Of a stretch of DNA of 64,000 bases, positions 1 through 10,759 are shown in pieces (position 1 is the first letter of the stretch; every line of letters begins with the position of its first letter). The notes beneath the pieces were generated by a model, which was not told where the DNA came from, searched no databases, and was given only the letters and a program-made list of their open reading frames with translations. The stretch is taken from NCBI GenBank assembly GCA_947172415.1, contig OX359198.1:4061401-4125400 (forward strand), in the 5' to 3' direction. The position numbers and the translations under genes were made by a program. The stretch is from Chondrosia reniformis (Eukaryota; Porifera; Demospongiae; Chondrillida; Chondrillidae).

Positions 1-200
1 ATGTTTTCGATCATATTTTTACTTGTCCATGTGTAGGAATTAGGACTGCTTGTTGTGATCATTATGAGAATTAAGCCTTGTTGAGTGTCAGCAACATGAA
101 TTTACTAATTGAAATGTCCAGAATTAGTAAATTTCTGTTACTAGTGTTTAACAATTAAGGCTTTATTCTTAACCATGTGTGTACGTTTTCCATGTGTACA
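1..200. repeat. Palindromic foldback unit A, left copy (cut by window start)
   Basis: The unit is an imperfect hairpin. AAGCCTTGTTGAG...CAACATGAATTTACTAATT near 75-108 is answered by AGAATTAGTAAATT...AAGGCTTTATTCTT near 120-172. The whole unit recurs in inverted orientation at 5259-5490, including its non-palindromic flanks (for example TTACTTGTCCATG near 20). The similarity reaches position 1, so the repeat continues to the left of the window. No coding capacity is seen. It is probably one terminus of a foldback or MITE-type element. Confidence 0.7.
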
Positions 201-669
201 TACATGTACAGTAGTATCTCATAACGAAATTGCTCATAGTGAATGTTGAAGTACTTTGCGGCCTAATTACACTCAAGTACATTACACAGTGAAAGTTACT
301 GGCAAATATATAATTGATTGCATGCATTTGCATTTTGTAACTTGTACGCAAGGACATAAAAGGCCAAGGCCTTCATATACGTATGTCATATGATGTCCCT
401 TGTGTGCAAGTTACAAAATGGTGCATGCAACCAACCATCGGTATTCTTTAAATTTGTAACTTGCACTGCATGTGTAGCTAGTACTTGATTGTAATTTTAA
501 TATTGTATAGTCACTTGGCCCTCTTAAATTTGTAACTTGTACTGTGTTTATTTTGCCAGTAACTTTCACTGTGTTGTGTACCTGAGTGTAATTAGCCGGC
601 AAATAACTTCACTATACTTAGACATTGACTATCAGTAATTTCGTAAGGAGACTCTACTGTACGTGTGTA
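196..669. repeat. Large hairpin repeat B (foldback/MITE body)
   Basis: Left arm (about 196-372) and right arm (about 378-669) are reverse complements with mismatches. ACAGTAGTATCTCATAACG near 209 pairs with the complement of CGTAAGGAGACTCTACTGT near 643. TAATTACACTCAAGTACA near 264 pairs with the complement of TGTACCTGAGTGTAATTA near 577. TTTTGTAACTTGTACGCAAGG near 333 pairs with the segment near 400-418. The right arm carries about 120 extra bases containing a second copy of the 'AAATTTGTAACTTG' motif. The ends resemble pogo-type termini (TACAGTAGAGTCT). No protein is encoded. Confidence 0.65.
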
Positions 670-867
670 TGTGGCACCACTCAACAGTCACCAGAGTTCA
701 ATAGAATTTCAATAATACAATCTTCAATACACATACACAGCTGTACGTCCTAGAAGGTTCTCTCTCTAGTCATTACATTATAACAATTAAAAGTTACCAC
801 ACAACATGCAAAAAGGTCATGCGTACACAATACATATATATATGAAGTTATAAGTCCACTTGCTACA
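670..867 (-). repeat. Gypsy 1, 3' LTR
   Basis: The 198-bp repeat starts TGTGGCACC and ends TTGCTACA on the + strand, giving the inverted termini TGTRGC/GCYACA. It matches 5053-5258 along its whole length with a few substitutions. On the minus strand it follows a purine-rich tract (GGGAGGGACGA), as expected for a 3' LTR. Confidence 0.9.
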
Positions 868-1019
868 TTCGTCCCTCCCAGAACAAGCTCCTCCTGGAGC
901 ACTTCACTTTTGTGTCATTGTCAATCATTCAGGTGGCCTCCTCTCTCGTTGAGGATAGTGCCTGGTTAGAGGAGCATTTTCAGGCTGTGTGGATAGTGGG
1001 TGTGAATCCTCAAAAAGAG

Positions 1020-2500
1020 ATTCATGCTGAATAGACGGTGGTTGCCACGATGGCTCGTTGCACTCTCGTTCTTGGGAGATGCTGAAATCTGGTTGTACTC
1101 ACAGTCTAAGCCTGTTGACATGGACGACCTTCATCACCTTGCTGTTTTCGATCTCATACTTGCTCGATCTGATCACCTACCTGATTCTCCATCCCCCCTC
1201 CCACATAGCATCAAGCGCTTTCCTGCTCTAGGGCATGACAACCATACGAGGTCACCCACACTGAACTTCCTAGACTGTGCTTGCCGGTCGTACTGAGACT
1301 TCTGGTGGTGCGTGGCTTGGGCGTGATGGGTGTCCACTAGGTCATGAAACTCTGCAAGTCTGCTGCGTAATTTGGCTTGGTAGGACATTGGATCAAAAGT
1401 TGATATTTTCGGAAAGTCTGAACACAGAGCTGGGCATCCAAACATGAGTTCGAAAGGGGAGAATCCCGTAGAACAGTGAGTGGCTGAGTGGTAAGCAAAC
1501 TAAACCAGAGACAGATATTGCTCCCAATCACTTCGCTGACTGGTGTACGATCTAAGCATCTGGAGGAGAGTTCGATTAAACCTCTCCACCATTCCGTCCC
1601 CTTGAGGATGATAGGGGGTGGTTCTTGACTTGTGTACTCCAAATGCCTCCAGGGTCTGGCGGAGAATCGTACTTTCAAAATTTGCACCTTGGTCAGAGTG
1701 GAGTATGGTTGGAAGACCAAATCTGGTGAAGACATGCATGAGCTCTCTAGTTATCTGGTTGGCTGTCTGATCGGGGAGTGGAATGGCCTCAACCCATTTT
1801 GAAAATAGTCCTGGATCACAAGGAGGTATTTGTTATTTTGACAGTACTGAGGAAGTTGTAGGATATCCACAGCAACCATTTCCCACGGACGGCCAATGGG
1901 AACATTGGTGAGCAGTGCTCTCGGCGGAGCTGGTGGCTTCGCCCTTTGGCATGTGGGGCACGCCTGACAGTGACGTTCGGCGCCTTGCAACATGCCAACC
2001 CAATAGCCCATTTGTCGCAATCGGCTGACTGTCTTCACAGCCCCCAAATGTCCTGCCTGAGAGGAGTCGTGACACTGGGCAAGAAACGAAGGCTGCAATG
2101 CCACTGGGACGAGAGGGACCATGACAGAAACAGAGGATGGCCCGGGTATGTAATTCCGGTAGACAATCCCATCCCTCATCTTCAGTTGAGGCCACAATTG
2201 GCGATACCGAGACAGCCGAGGTGTGTGCCATGCTTGGTTCTTCGGTGGGGATATTGAGACATACAGAGCATCACGGATCACTGATATGATAGGGTCATCC
2301 TGCTGGTGCTGTCGAATGTCCTCCTGGTTGGTAGCATACACAGTAGAAACTGTGCATTCACCGTCTGGCTGTGACCGCCGAGATAGTGCATCCGCATTCC
2401 TGTTGTCCTTCCCCTTCCGGTGCTGTGTCGTGAAGGAATACTCCTGCATGGCCAAGGCCCAACGAGCGAGCATATCCTCCATTTCTGGGCTGATAACCAT
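1020..2500 (-). pseudogene. Gypsy 1 integrase region, frameshifted
   Basis: The conceptual protein carries the integrase HHCC zinc motif (HDSSQAGHLG...CQACPTCQRAK, coded near 1925-2080). The catalytic core follows in other frames: the first Asp lies in VAVDILQLP, the second in LHSDQGANFES (about 1690), and the Glu in DGMVERFNRTL (about 1590). A C-terminal region ending SVGDLVWL lies near 1250. At least three frame changes (near 1750, 1500 and 1440) break the reading frame, so it cannot make an integrase. In a living element this enzyme inserts the cDNA into the chromosome. Confidence 0.85.
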
Positions 2501-3820
2501 AGCAGCGGGGCGTGGTCGGTTAACAGGATGAAGTGTCGTCCTAGCAAGTAGTGCCTAAACTGCTTGAGGGCATATATTACTGCCAGGCACTCCCTCTGGA
2601 TAACGCTATAGTTATGCTCTGAAGAGGACAGGACGCGACTGGTGTAGGCTATAACATGACAATCCTCTTCCAAAACTGCACCAATCCCTGTGGCACTGGC
2701 ATCCATTTGCAGATGGAATGGAGCAGCTGCCTGGCTAAAGTCAGGAAAGGCTAGGACAGGGGTCTCGGTGAGCTCTGCCTTTAATTGCTCAAATGCAGAT
2801 TGACAGGCTGTGTCCCAATGGAAGGCAACCCCCTTTGATGTAAGGTGGTGTAAAGGAGCAGTAATGTCCGCAAACCCCTGGATATAGCGGCGATAATAGG
2901 AGGCAAGTTCCAGAAAGCTGCGCAGGTCACTGACATCAGTGGGTGTGATCCACTCCCTCACTGCTGAAGTCTTCTGGGGGTCTGGTTCCATTCCTTCAGG
3001 GGAAAACACGTGGCCAAGGTATGTAACCTGTGACATACCGATGCGGCATTTCTTCCCCCGCAGTGTGAGTCTGGCTTGGGTGGCGCTGAAACACTTCTCG
3101 AAGATGCTTCACATGGTCCTCATGGTTGGCAGAGTGTACCAGCACATCGTCTAGGTAGGTTGTAACAAAGGGCAACCCACAACAAACCGGGTCCATGAGA
3201 CGCTGAAATGACGCTGGTGCACCTGATAGGCCAAAGGGCATTCGGCAGAACTGGATTAGTCCAAGTCCTGGCCCTGGGGAGAAAGCTGTTTTCGGCTGGT
3301 CTCTCTCGTGTATTGGTAGTTGCCAATATCCATTCCGCAAATCTAATGAGGAAAACACAGCTGATCCCGCTAAACGATCCTGTGCCTCATCAGGCCTGGG
3401 CAGGGGGTATGCATCCTTCACCATTCTCTTGTTAAGCTCCCGATAGTCGACACACAGTCTCAAGTCTCCGGACTTCTTGCGGACCAAAACCAGGGGGGCC
3501 ATCCAAGGGCTTGAGCTCTCTTCAATGAAACCCGCTGACAGTATCTGTTGAAGCTGGTCCTCCACCTCAGCTCGATAATTAGCCAGTATCCTGCATGGTG
3601 GGCTCTTGATTGGTGAATCTGTAGTGGGGATGAAGTGCTCTGCCATATCGGTTTGTCCTGGTGCATCACAGAATAGCTCATGGTGGTCGTCTAAAATGGA
3701 GGAAGACTTAGCTCTGGTACCTGATGGCATGTCATAACTGCTGGACTCACCAAGTTTGGGGATTGCACAATCGTCTATGGCTTCTTCTGAAAGCCCGGCT
3801 GCTTCCTGAATAGTGCACAC
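2278..3820 (-). pseudogene. Gypsy 1 reverse transcriptase-RNase H, frameshifted
   Basis: The RT fingers and palm are visible: LVLVRKKSGDLRLCVDYREL, then FSSLDLRNGYWQLP, FCRMPFGLSGAP, and the catalytic box TYLDDVLVHS near 3150. A frameshift near 3000-3036 separates this from the connection and RNase H region. That region keeps LQMDASATGIGAVL, the HNYSVIQRECLAVIYAL segment and LLTDHAPLLWL. The order RT-RNase H-integrase is that of Ty3/Gypsy. The RT is intact as a domain, but the polyprotein is broken. Confidence 0.88.
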
Positions 3821-3865
3821 CTTGGCTTTTGTCCTCCTCGCTTTATAGAGAACTTGCTGATCACT

Positions 3866-4210
3866 CTAGTTCAGGCTGCTGTCTGGGGTAGGTCGTGTGG
3901 TAACATGCACCAGTGTGGTGGTGAAGTCCAAGATAAGGCCATGTGCCTGCAGAAAGTCAATCCCTAAGATTACAGGGGTGATCAAGGACTGCACTACCAC
4001 CAAGGGGTGATCGACCTTGATAGGCCCTACCTGGAAAGGCAGGGTGACACAACCTAACACTGGAATAGGCTCCCCCGTTGCTGACACTACATGCACACTG
4101 GCTTTATTTACCAGTTGCGATCTAGGCAGCTGCATGACTGCATCCTCCCAGACCAGGGATACAGATGCTCCCGAATCTAGCACCATCTCCATCTCCATGA
4201 CCCCTACTCT
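3866..4210 (-). pseudogene. Gypsy 1 aspartic protease
   Basis: A retropepsin-like domain with the active-site triad region VLDSGASVSLVW, followed by the flap and the second conserved stretch VILGIDFLQAHGL. It is coded directly downstream of the gag zinc knuckles and upstream of RT, in a different frame from both neighbours. The protease would cut the Gag-Pol polyprotein. It ends in a stop just before the RT frame, so the element needs either frameshifting or is broken here. Confidence 0.8.
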
Positions 4211-5000
4211 ACCATGCACCGTCGATGTACTTGACTGTGCGCATGTGGATGGGGATGCCCCGTCTGAGGCATCCCTTTCTCGTTTCCTGAACGGCAATCT
4301 TTGGCCAGGTGACCCTGTCGACCACAAGCAAAACATCTTCTGGACAGAGGACAGTTCCGCTTAACATTACCAGGCTGTTGGCACCAATAACAGCGACGGC
4401 TGTTGGCAGATCTAGAGTTGATGGGTGCCTTGCCTGAGGTGAGAGCTGCAACCTGCTCCTTGAGGGCAGCAACCTGCTGTTGAAGGACGATGACATCCGA
4501 ATGCGGCACAGGAGGGCCTACTGTGGCGGCCTATTCCTCGTGATCAAGGATGAACAAAAGTTTCACCCGATAGACCATCTTCTCTAGGTCATCAATTTCC
4601 CCGGTTGCGTGCAGCTGCTTGCTAACCACGGCAGGCAGACCCGCCAAGAACTGGTGACGAAGGAGATGCTTCCGAGTGCCTTCTTCGACGTCTGGCATCA
4701 CTTGACCTAGGAGATGCTTGAGGGCGTGAATGAAGACGGGTAACGACTCTGCAGGACGCAAGCGGCTTGCGTGAAAATCGTTTAACGAAACAAAACTCAT
4801 GGGTGCCAAGCAAGCGATGATCTTCTTCTAGACTTCGTTGTAGTCCTTCTGATCATCCTCACTGAGGTCCAGCCAAACAACCAGCGCTTCTCCCTCTAAC
4901 AGTGTGGGCATCTTCTTTGCTCGCATAGCGCCGTCCCATCATTGGAAGCACTGCAGATTTCGACTCGCTTGCAATTGAACCATTCCGTCGGGTCTCCCTC
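4204..5000 (-). pseudogene. Gypsy 1 gag with two zinc knuckles, frameshifted
   Basis: The capsid-like region (HASRLRPAESLPVFIHALKH...GLPAVVSKQL, near 4650-4780) is followed by a nucleocapsid with two CCHC knuckles near 4310-4400. The first reads CYWCQQPGNVKRNC, with Asn where His is expected. The second, CFACGRQGHLAKDC, is canonical. A stop near 4830 and frame changes near 4520 interrupt it. Gag would form the particle that packages the element RNA. Confidence 0.8.
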
Positions 5001-5037
5001 CGAGAATGCAGATGGCAGACTAACGTGCTTGCTAACT

Positions 5038-5051
5038 ATCCTCTGCTACCA
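5038..5051 (-). promoter_or_regulatory. Gypsy 1 primer-binding site (initiator Met tRNA)
   Basis: The + strand reads ATCCTCTGCTACCA, the 3' end of a metazoan initiator tRNA-Met with CCA, so the element RNA could pair with that tRNA over 14 bases. It lies one base from the 5' LTR edge, where minus-strand cDNA priming is expected. Confidence 0.8.
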
Positions 5052-5052
5052 C

Positions 5053-5258
5053 TGTGGCACCACTCAACAGTCACCGGAGTTCAATAAAATTTCAATAATA
5101 CAACCTTCAATACACATACACAGCTGTACGTCCTAGAAGGTTCTCTCTCTAGTCATTACATTATAACAATTAAAAGTTACCACACAACATGCAAAAAGGT
5201 CATGTGTACACAATATATATATATATATATATATGAAGTTATAAGTCCACTTGCTACA
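5053..5258 (-). repeat. Gypsy 1, 5' LTR
   Basis: Matches the repeat at 670-867, but with a longer TA run near 5213-5234. On the minus strand it precedes the tRNA-Met primer site. Confidence 0.9.
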
Positions 5259-5490
5259 TGGACACATGGAAAACGTACACACATGGTTAAGAATAAAGCC
5301 TTGTTATACATCAGTAACATGAATTTACTAATTCTGGAGATATCAACCTGGAGGTCTTCATCAGTAATACAGGAATGAGAATATCAAGTAGGAAATTAGT
5401 AAATTCATGTTGCTGACGCTCAACAAGGCTTTATTCTCATAATGATCGCAACAAACACTCCTTATTCCTACTCATGGGCAAGTAAAATTA
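5259..5490. repeat. Foldback unit A, inverted right copy
   Basis: Inverted copy of 1-200. ACATGGAAAACGTACACACATGG at its left end is the reverse complement of 170-195, and CAACAAGGCTTTATTCTCATAATGATC further right is the complement of 52-85. It is itself a hairpin. Together with 1-669 it forms a foldback element of the type A-B-A', into which Gypsy 1 inserted at the B/A' junction. Confidence 0.7.
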
Positions 5491-7720
5491 TGAACAAAAA
5501 ACGTAAGAAGAGAAGACAGAGCTTAAATTACCAAAGTTTTAATACGGTCGACTAAACAAATTTCTTTGGTATGAATATAGGGACAACTCTGCCTCAAACT
5601 TAACGGAAACGTACACAAAGGATAGCCTCGTTGGTAAGGGTATCTTCTGATGCATATACAACTGCGTAGGTAATTCGTATGGAAATGTCTTCGCTCTTTC
5701 CTAAGAGGTGTCTCCGAGACAGATTAGGTTTAGACTTACCTACAGTCTCCTTTGTATATGAAAGAGCATGGATATCTTGTTAGGCAGGGCAGGACTTGGA
5801 GTGAAAGGGAATAACTCACAAGCAATGAATCCTGAAGAATCTAAAATGTTAAACCGTATAGTGGGAAATCTTTGCCGGAGAATATTTTTGCAAAATTCAT
5901 GGATGAATTACGATTCACGGAATTATTCCCACAAAATTTAGCCCAGCACCTCCTGCTGGTGATTGCATTGCACAGACTACTACTGCAATTCAGCTGTCCC
6001 TCTAATACTCTCAAGTTATCGGTCGTTACTATGACGTTGTACAGCTACTTGGAGAGAGCTGATTCAGTACTACCCAAGCCAAACAATTCACTCACAATGG
6101 TAATATAAGCAACTAACAACAACTCCCTTTTGTCACTGAGACGGTGTATATACAAATTGTGAGGATGGCCTGTTTCTGCTGACACCGCAACATTAATCTA
6201 AAAGCAGCTTACTAAATATTGCAATAGACATAGTAGCCGTGAACCATACTGTCCAACTTGTAGCTATGAATGCCACTCATTCTGTGCAAACAGTAGTTAC
6301 CCTGACACCTTCTGGGTAGTGTGCAAGGGCAGTATGATAGTCGACGGTCTCAGTAATTGTATATGGGAATGACTCACCTTCAGCTGTAAAATGCTATGTT
6401 TTTTCAGCCTACAATACTCTTGTTAGCAATGGGCTGGGATTTGCAAAAAAATATTTTCCCTGAAATTTTATGTAATGGCATGATTTGCAAAACATTTGTA
6501 CCTCGAAAGTTCCTGCTATAAGATATTCCACAGTCTTGCAATTAGTGATGCAAATATTTCCTTTGTTATTAGAGGCTGGTATTGACCTCCAAACTGTCGT
6601 CTAGGGAGTGGAAACAGCTATGTCCAGAGGTTGCAGGCAATGACTGGTGTGTAATGGCAAGCAGGACGGACGTGCATTTGACTTCTTAGCAGTTCTAGAA
6701 AATTAGTACTTGCATGGGAATGAGAGCCATCTGTAAAAGGAACTACCAGTCCAGTCTGCAGAAAATCTTTGCCATTTTCTATCATCCTCGAGTACAATGA
6801 CTTCCCTTTGTAATTTTTTACAATAATACAAACCCTGCATGGAGTGAGCAGTAAGGAGGAAACATAGAGTGATCAGTCCATTAACTATTATCTACAATTT
6901 TTTAGTTGTCTTCTGCAGGCTTTCCAATCTGGCTGATCACTTTCCAAACATTCTGAATTTAGTTTATTCCAAATCTCTGGAATTCTACCTCTACAGCTCC
7001 TCCTGTAGACCTGTAATGATTTCACACTAATACAAGATTTCATCTGATGGTTATGTGGTTTTACTGTTTCCACTCGAGCAGATCTATACGTAGCCTTTCT
7101 TTGCTGTCTTCAAATTCTGGGGTAAGGGATTTCAGAGGTGTCTTGTTGTCACCATGCAAAGTTGGCAAGTGAGACCTATGGCTGCTGCTTTTCGTCTTTG
7201 CAGTAGAGAACTGATGGGGAGTTGATTTGAACATGTTGCATGCCTGCTGCTGTACTCTGTTAATTTGGTATCTGCTGCACTCCCATATGCAAGGTTAACG
7301 AAATACGATCATGATTTGTTTAATTTTAGTAACACACACATATATACGCTCATATGTGCTAGGTGACGGATAATTCCACTAACATTGCAGCCAATCAGAA
7401 ATGCATATAGAAATAACTTTCTACATTGTGGACCATCACAAGATACGAGATAATTTTGATAATATACATACATATATGTAGATGACGATTAAGTTGTATT
7501 GGAGTAAGCTCACCCCTGAATTCTGTACAAGATACATTAAGCATCTCCAAAAGGTTAGGCCTAATGGTGTACAAGAGGAAGGACAACCATCAGGAAATAG
7601 TTAGTGTGTTGTGTTGTGTTTCTAAAACTGATTATTCTTGTACTGTTAAACAAACACTATTATTTTAAACATTGCATCAGAACTACTCACTTACACCTAC
7701 ACTAATGATCTTTTGCCTAT
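5491..7720. other. Non-coding stretch with decayed repeats
   Basis: No gene recognised. From 5854 (CCGTATAGTGGGAAA) to about 6523 (complement TATAGCAGGAAC) the ends faintly match the termini of the clear MITE at 34804-35020, so this may be an old, larger relative. A minus-strand stretch near 6888-7073 translates to an 'RGRIPEIWNKLN' motif that looks like the tail of a LINE protein, but it is too short to call. Confidence 0.35.
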
Positions 7721-7732
7721 GGCCCAAAGGGC

Positions 7733-8901
7733 GTGAGAAAAGGGAGGTGGGGCTGTGTGGACTGTCTACTGCTGGATCAAACAATCGGTCTAGATGCCAA
7801 AATTACTGGCAAGCCACTTAGTGTGGCATGGATCGATTATGAGAAGGCATATGACAGAGTCCCTCATAAATGGGTGATGAAGGTGCTAAAAACCATCAAG
7901 TGCCCAGGTTGGATCAGGAGGTCTATAGAGCTCTTCTCCAAACACTGGGCTACTGTGCTTGAGTTGAGGACTGTGGGGAAGGTGGTTAGGAGCACCCCTG
8001 TTAAATATAACAGGGGACTCTTCCAAGGGGACTCCTTATCGCCACTCCTCTTTTATCTGGCCATAGCTCCCATATCCCAAGTTCTTAACAGAACCAAGGG
8101 ATATACCCTCTGGCATTATGGGGAAAGGAACACCATGTCACACTTGTTGTACATGGATGACCTTAAGATATATGCTGGAGGGCCTAAAAAACTCAGGGAA
8201 GCCATGGAATGTGTGGAGAAAACCTCAAATGCCATGGGCATGAGGTTTGGAGTGAGAAAGTGTGGTACAGCTCACATGCAAAAGGGGAAGGTTCTGGCTG
8301 GTCCAGACATGAACACAGTGAAGAATCCATAAGGAGTCTTGAGAAGGGTACTACCTATAAGTACCTAGGGCTAGAGCAACTGTTTGAGGTAGATGACAGC
8401 AAGGTCAAAGCTTGCTTGATCATCGAATTGAGGAAGAGACTCCACAAAGTGTGGAGCTCTCACCTCAATGGTAAGAATGCTGCAGAAGCCTCTAACATGT
8501 TGTGTGCCTCTCTATTGAGATACTCTTACCCAGTTTTGAGGTGGACTCAATGTGAGCTTCCAAAGCTAGACCAAATGGTGAGAAAGATCATGAGAAAGTA
8601 CCAGTGTCATCACTATAACTCTGCCATTAAGAGAGTGAACTTGCCTCACTCTCAAGGTGGTAGAGGGCTCTGTAGTTTACCTTTGGATCACGACGGGGCT
8701 GTTGTGAATCTGGCAAGATACCTCCATACTGCCAATGATCCACTCCCAGCTGTTGTGATTAAACACCAAAAGTGGCTGGAGTGCTCAAAGCAGAGGAGGA
8801 CTGTCTTAAAAGAAGCCAGATTGATACTGGGAAGCCACGAAATAGAACTAGAACCGGAACACACCAATTATATCATCACCTCCGTAAGTGTTTCTGAATG
8901 A
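7733..8901 (+). pseudogene. Non-LTR (LINE-type) reverse transcriptase fragment
   Basis: RT motifs run in order: SVAWIDYEKAYDRVPHKW (first catalytic Asp), NRGLFQGDSLSPLLFYLAI, and HLLYMDDLKIYA (the YxDD box, near 8150). A frame change near 8320 follows. The second frame (to 8901) holds the thumb-like TYKYLGLEQ segment and a later NLPHSQGGRGLCSLPLD motif typical of LINE C-terminal regions. N-terminal domains and any endonuclease are absent, so this is a 5'-truncated, frameshifted copy. It is a different family from the satellite-associated LINE copies further right. Confidence 0.85.
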
Positions 8902-9209
8902 ATGTGTCATGCCGAAAGTAAAGAAGAGAGTCACTCAATATCAAGTAGGCAATTAACGCTTAAAATTTAACACAAGATAACGCTTTCTTATTCCTTTAAT
9001 AATTCAAGTTTAGAAGTACAGACGGGTTTAAAATTCTAGATATGAAAAATAGATCCGAAAAACTAACCTCTGTACCAAAATTCGTGTCGTTTTGATTAAG
9101 ACACGATAGCCCCCTCTACTACCTTAAGGCTTTTGTTTCTAAAGTAAAAAAAGTCTAAACAAACAATACTTGACCTTTCCTGTGACCACCCTGAAGATCC
9201 TTAATCATA

Positions 9210-9525
9210 CGGGGTGTAACACCCGGAATTGGAAATGTAATTATGCCAATATGGCAGTCAGCCATGAAACAGAGATGGTGATTGCATAACAGTTCTTAGA
9301 CGATTGTCGATAATGTCTGAGCATTAAGTGGTATTTCGTTCAAGTGGAGTCAGGAATGCAACGGGCACCCCATTCTCAATAATGTTTGAGCGCAATGGAC
9401 CGCAGAGTATTTATTCGCTGTATTTTTAATTGGTATATATACATATATACCCAATGATATCCTAATTTGGTAGCTATACTCTTTCCTTGCATTCGATTTT
9501 AAATGTATACATCAGTGTAGCTGTG
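9210..9525. repeat. Mutator-like element, left terminal inverted repeat
   Basis: Segments such as CAACGGGCACCCCATTCTC (near 9359), ATGCCAATATGGCAGTCAGCC (near 9243) and TTGGTAGCTATACTCT (near 9465) recur as reverse complements at 13315-13655. The right copy carries about 40 extra bases near 13520-13560. Confidence 0.75.
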
Positions 9526-9540
9526 TATATGTACATCATT

Positions 9541-10330
9541 ATATCAGAGGTTACGGTAGTTCTCTCTAAGTAGTAAAGGCCGAAAAAAGATGGCCGCCCT
9601 ATCTAATGTGTTACCAATTAACACCTCATAAATCGTCAACAAAGCGATTTTCGGTTATATTTGATTATTTGCAGCCATTCATGCACTCTTTTCTAAATGC
9701 CAAAACGTCTTGCGACGCTCTACAGCATTCAAAAAGCGGTTAACCAGGAATAGGCCTATTCTTGAAATTCATTTTTTCATCTTTTGTGAAATGGACTAAT
9801 GCTAATATGCGAATTTATGCAGGCACGTACAAATTGTAAATCGTTATAAATGTTTCCGAACTAGGGAATAGACAGCCCTAAATCTGAATGCGCTCTACAG
9901 GAAACAGGTTAATTATGAAAAGCGAAAATTGTGGTCTTCTCGGCTGCCATTTTTAGAAAAGAAACAATGGATTTTTTGGTTTTTACAAAATTGATGTTAG
10001 AAGTAGGAATGGCAGTGTTCGCTAATACATCTGCAAAAAGTATCGAAACAAGACAGCGATTATATGATAAGGCTAATCATACAGAAGTTGCATGGATACT
10101 GCGCAACATTCCTACTTCAGCTTAGTGCGCCCAAACACAGAAGTGTAAACACAGAAGTGTATGGTTAAGTTACTTAAATTTCAGTATACATGCAACTTCT
10201 GTATGATTAGCCTTCTCATATAATCACTGTCTTGTTTTGATACTTTTTGCAGATGTATTAGTGAACACTGCCATTCCTACTTCTAACATCATTTTTGTAA
10301 ATGTTTTAATTTACTTTATTATAAAAGCTT
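9541..10330. repeat. Foldback repeat R1, copy A
   Basis: The right half (about 9985-10313) is a long palindrome: GATGTTAGAAGTAGGAATGG near 9992 is the complement of CCATTCCTACTTCTAACATC near 10282. The left half (9548-9960) contains CAAGATGGCCGCC-like and TAATTATGAAAAGCGAAAATTG segments. The whole unit recurs inverted at 25640-30960, where Gypsy 2 splits it. An open frame at 9931-10125 is incidental. Confidence 0.75.
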
Positions 10331-10759
10331 CAGTATGCATGGTAAATGTGAATTGTACATTCTGTATACATATATGTAGTAACTGTTTTCAATGCATTTG
10401 CTCTGAATGATGCACATGCAGTGAGAGTGCACGCAATCTATATAATCATCAAAACTACAACATTAACACATTCAACTCAAGGCAAGAATAATTAAGACGA
10501 ATACCTTGAAAAGGATACAGCTTAACATAGAACTCATGTAAACTGAGCATATAAAGCATTACATACTATGCTGTATTCACAGACTCAGTCATCAAAGCTA
10601 TATATATCAAAAATAATTCAAGAATAAGCACAAATCATTGTCTGCTAATTATAATGATATGCAAGTGATGGATTGATCAAAACAAGAATAATGGAATAAA
10701 AATCAAGTACTCTATGGGTTGATTAAAGCTTATCATTGCCATGCACTTAAAGATATAAA

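Larger units (their letters stand above)
670..5258 (-). mobile_element. Ty3/Gypsy LTR retrotransposon 1 (degenerate)
   Basis: A complete element in outline, read on the minus strand: 5' LTR (5053-5258), primer site, gag, protease, reverse transcriptase, RNase H, integrase, polypurine tract next to the 3' LTR (complement of 868-885), 3' LTR (670-867). The LTRs differ by about five substitutions plus a TA-repeat length change, so the insertion is fairly recent. The coding region nevertheless carries several frameshifts. Flanks are TGTA (666-669) and TGGA (5259-5262). In the surrounding foldback repeat TGTA is the expected sequence, so this is best read as a 4-bp target duplication with one mutation. 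Confidence 0.9.

Noticed and set aside
6888..7073. Possible LINE C-terminal tail (RGRIPEIWNKLN)
   Set aside because: About 60 codons with one weak motif and no neighbouring LINE domain in frame.
9931..10125. 64-codon + strand frame
   Set aside because: It lies inside the palindromic half of foldback repeat R1, and the same sequence recurs at 25.7 kb with stops.
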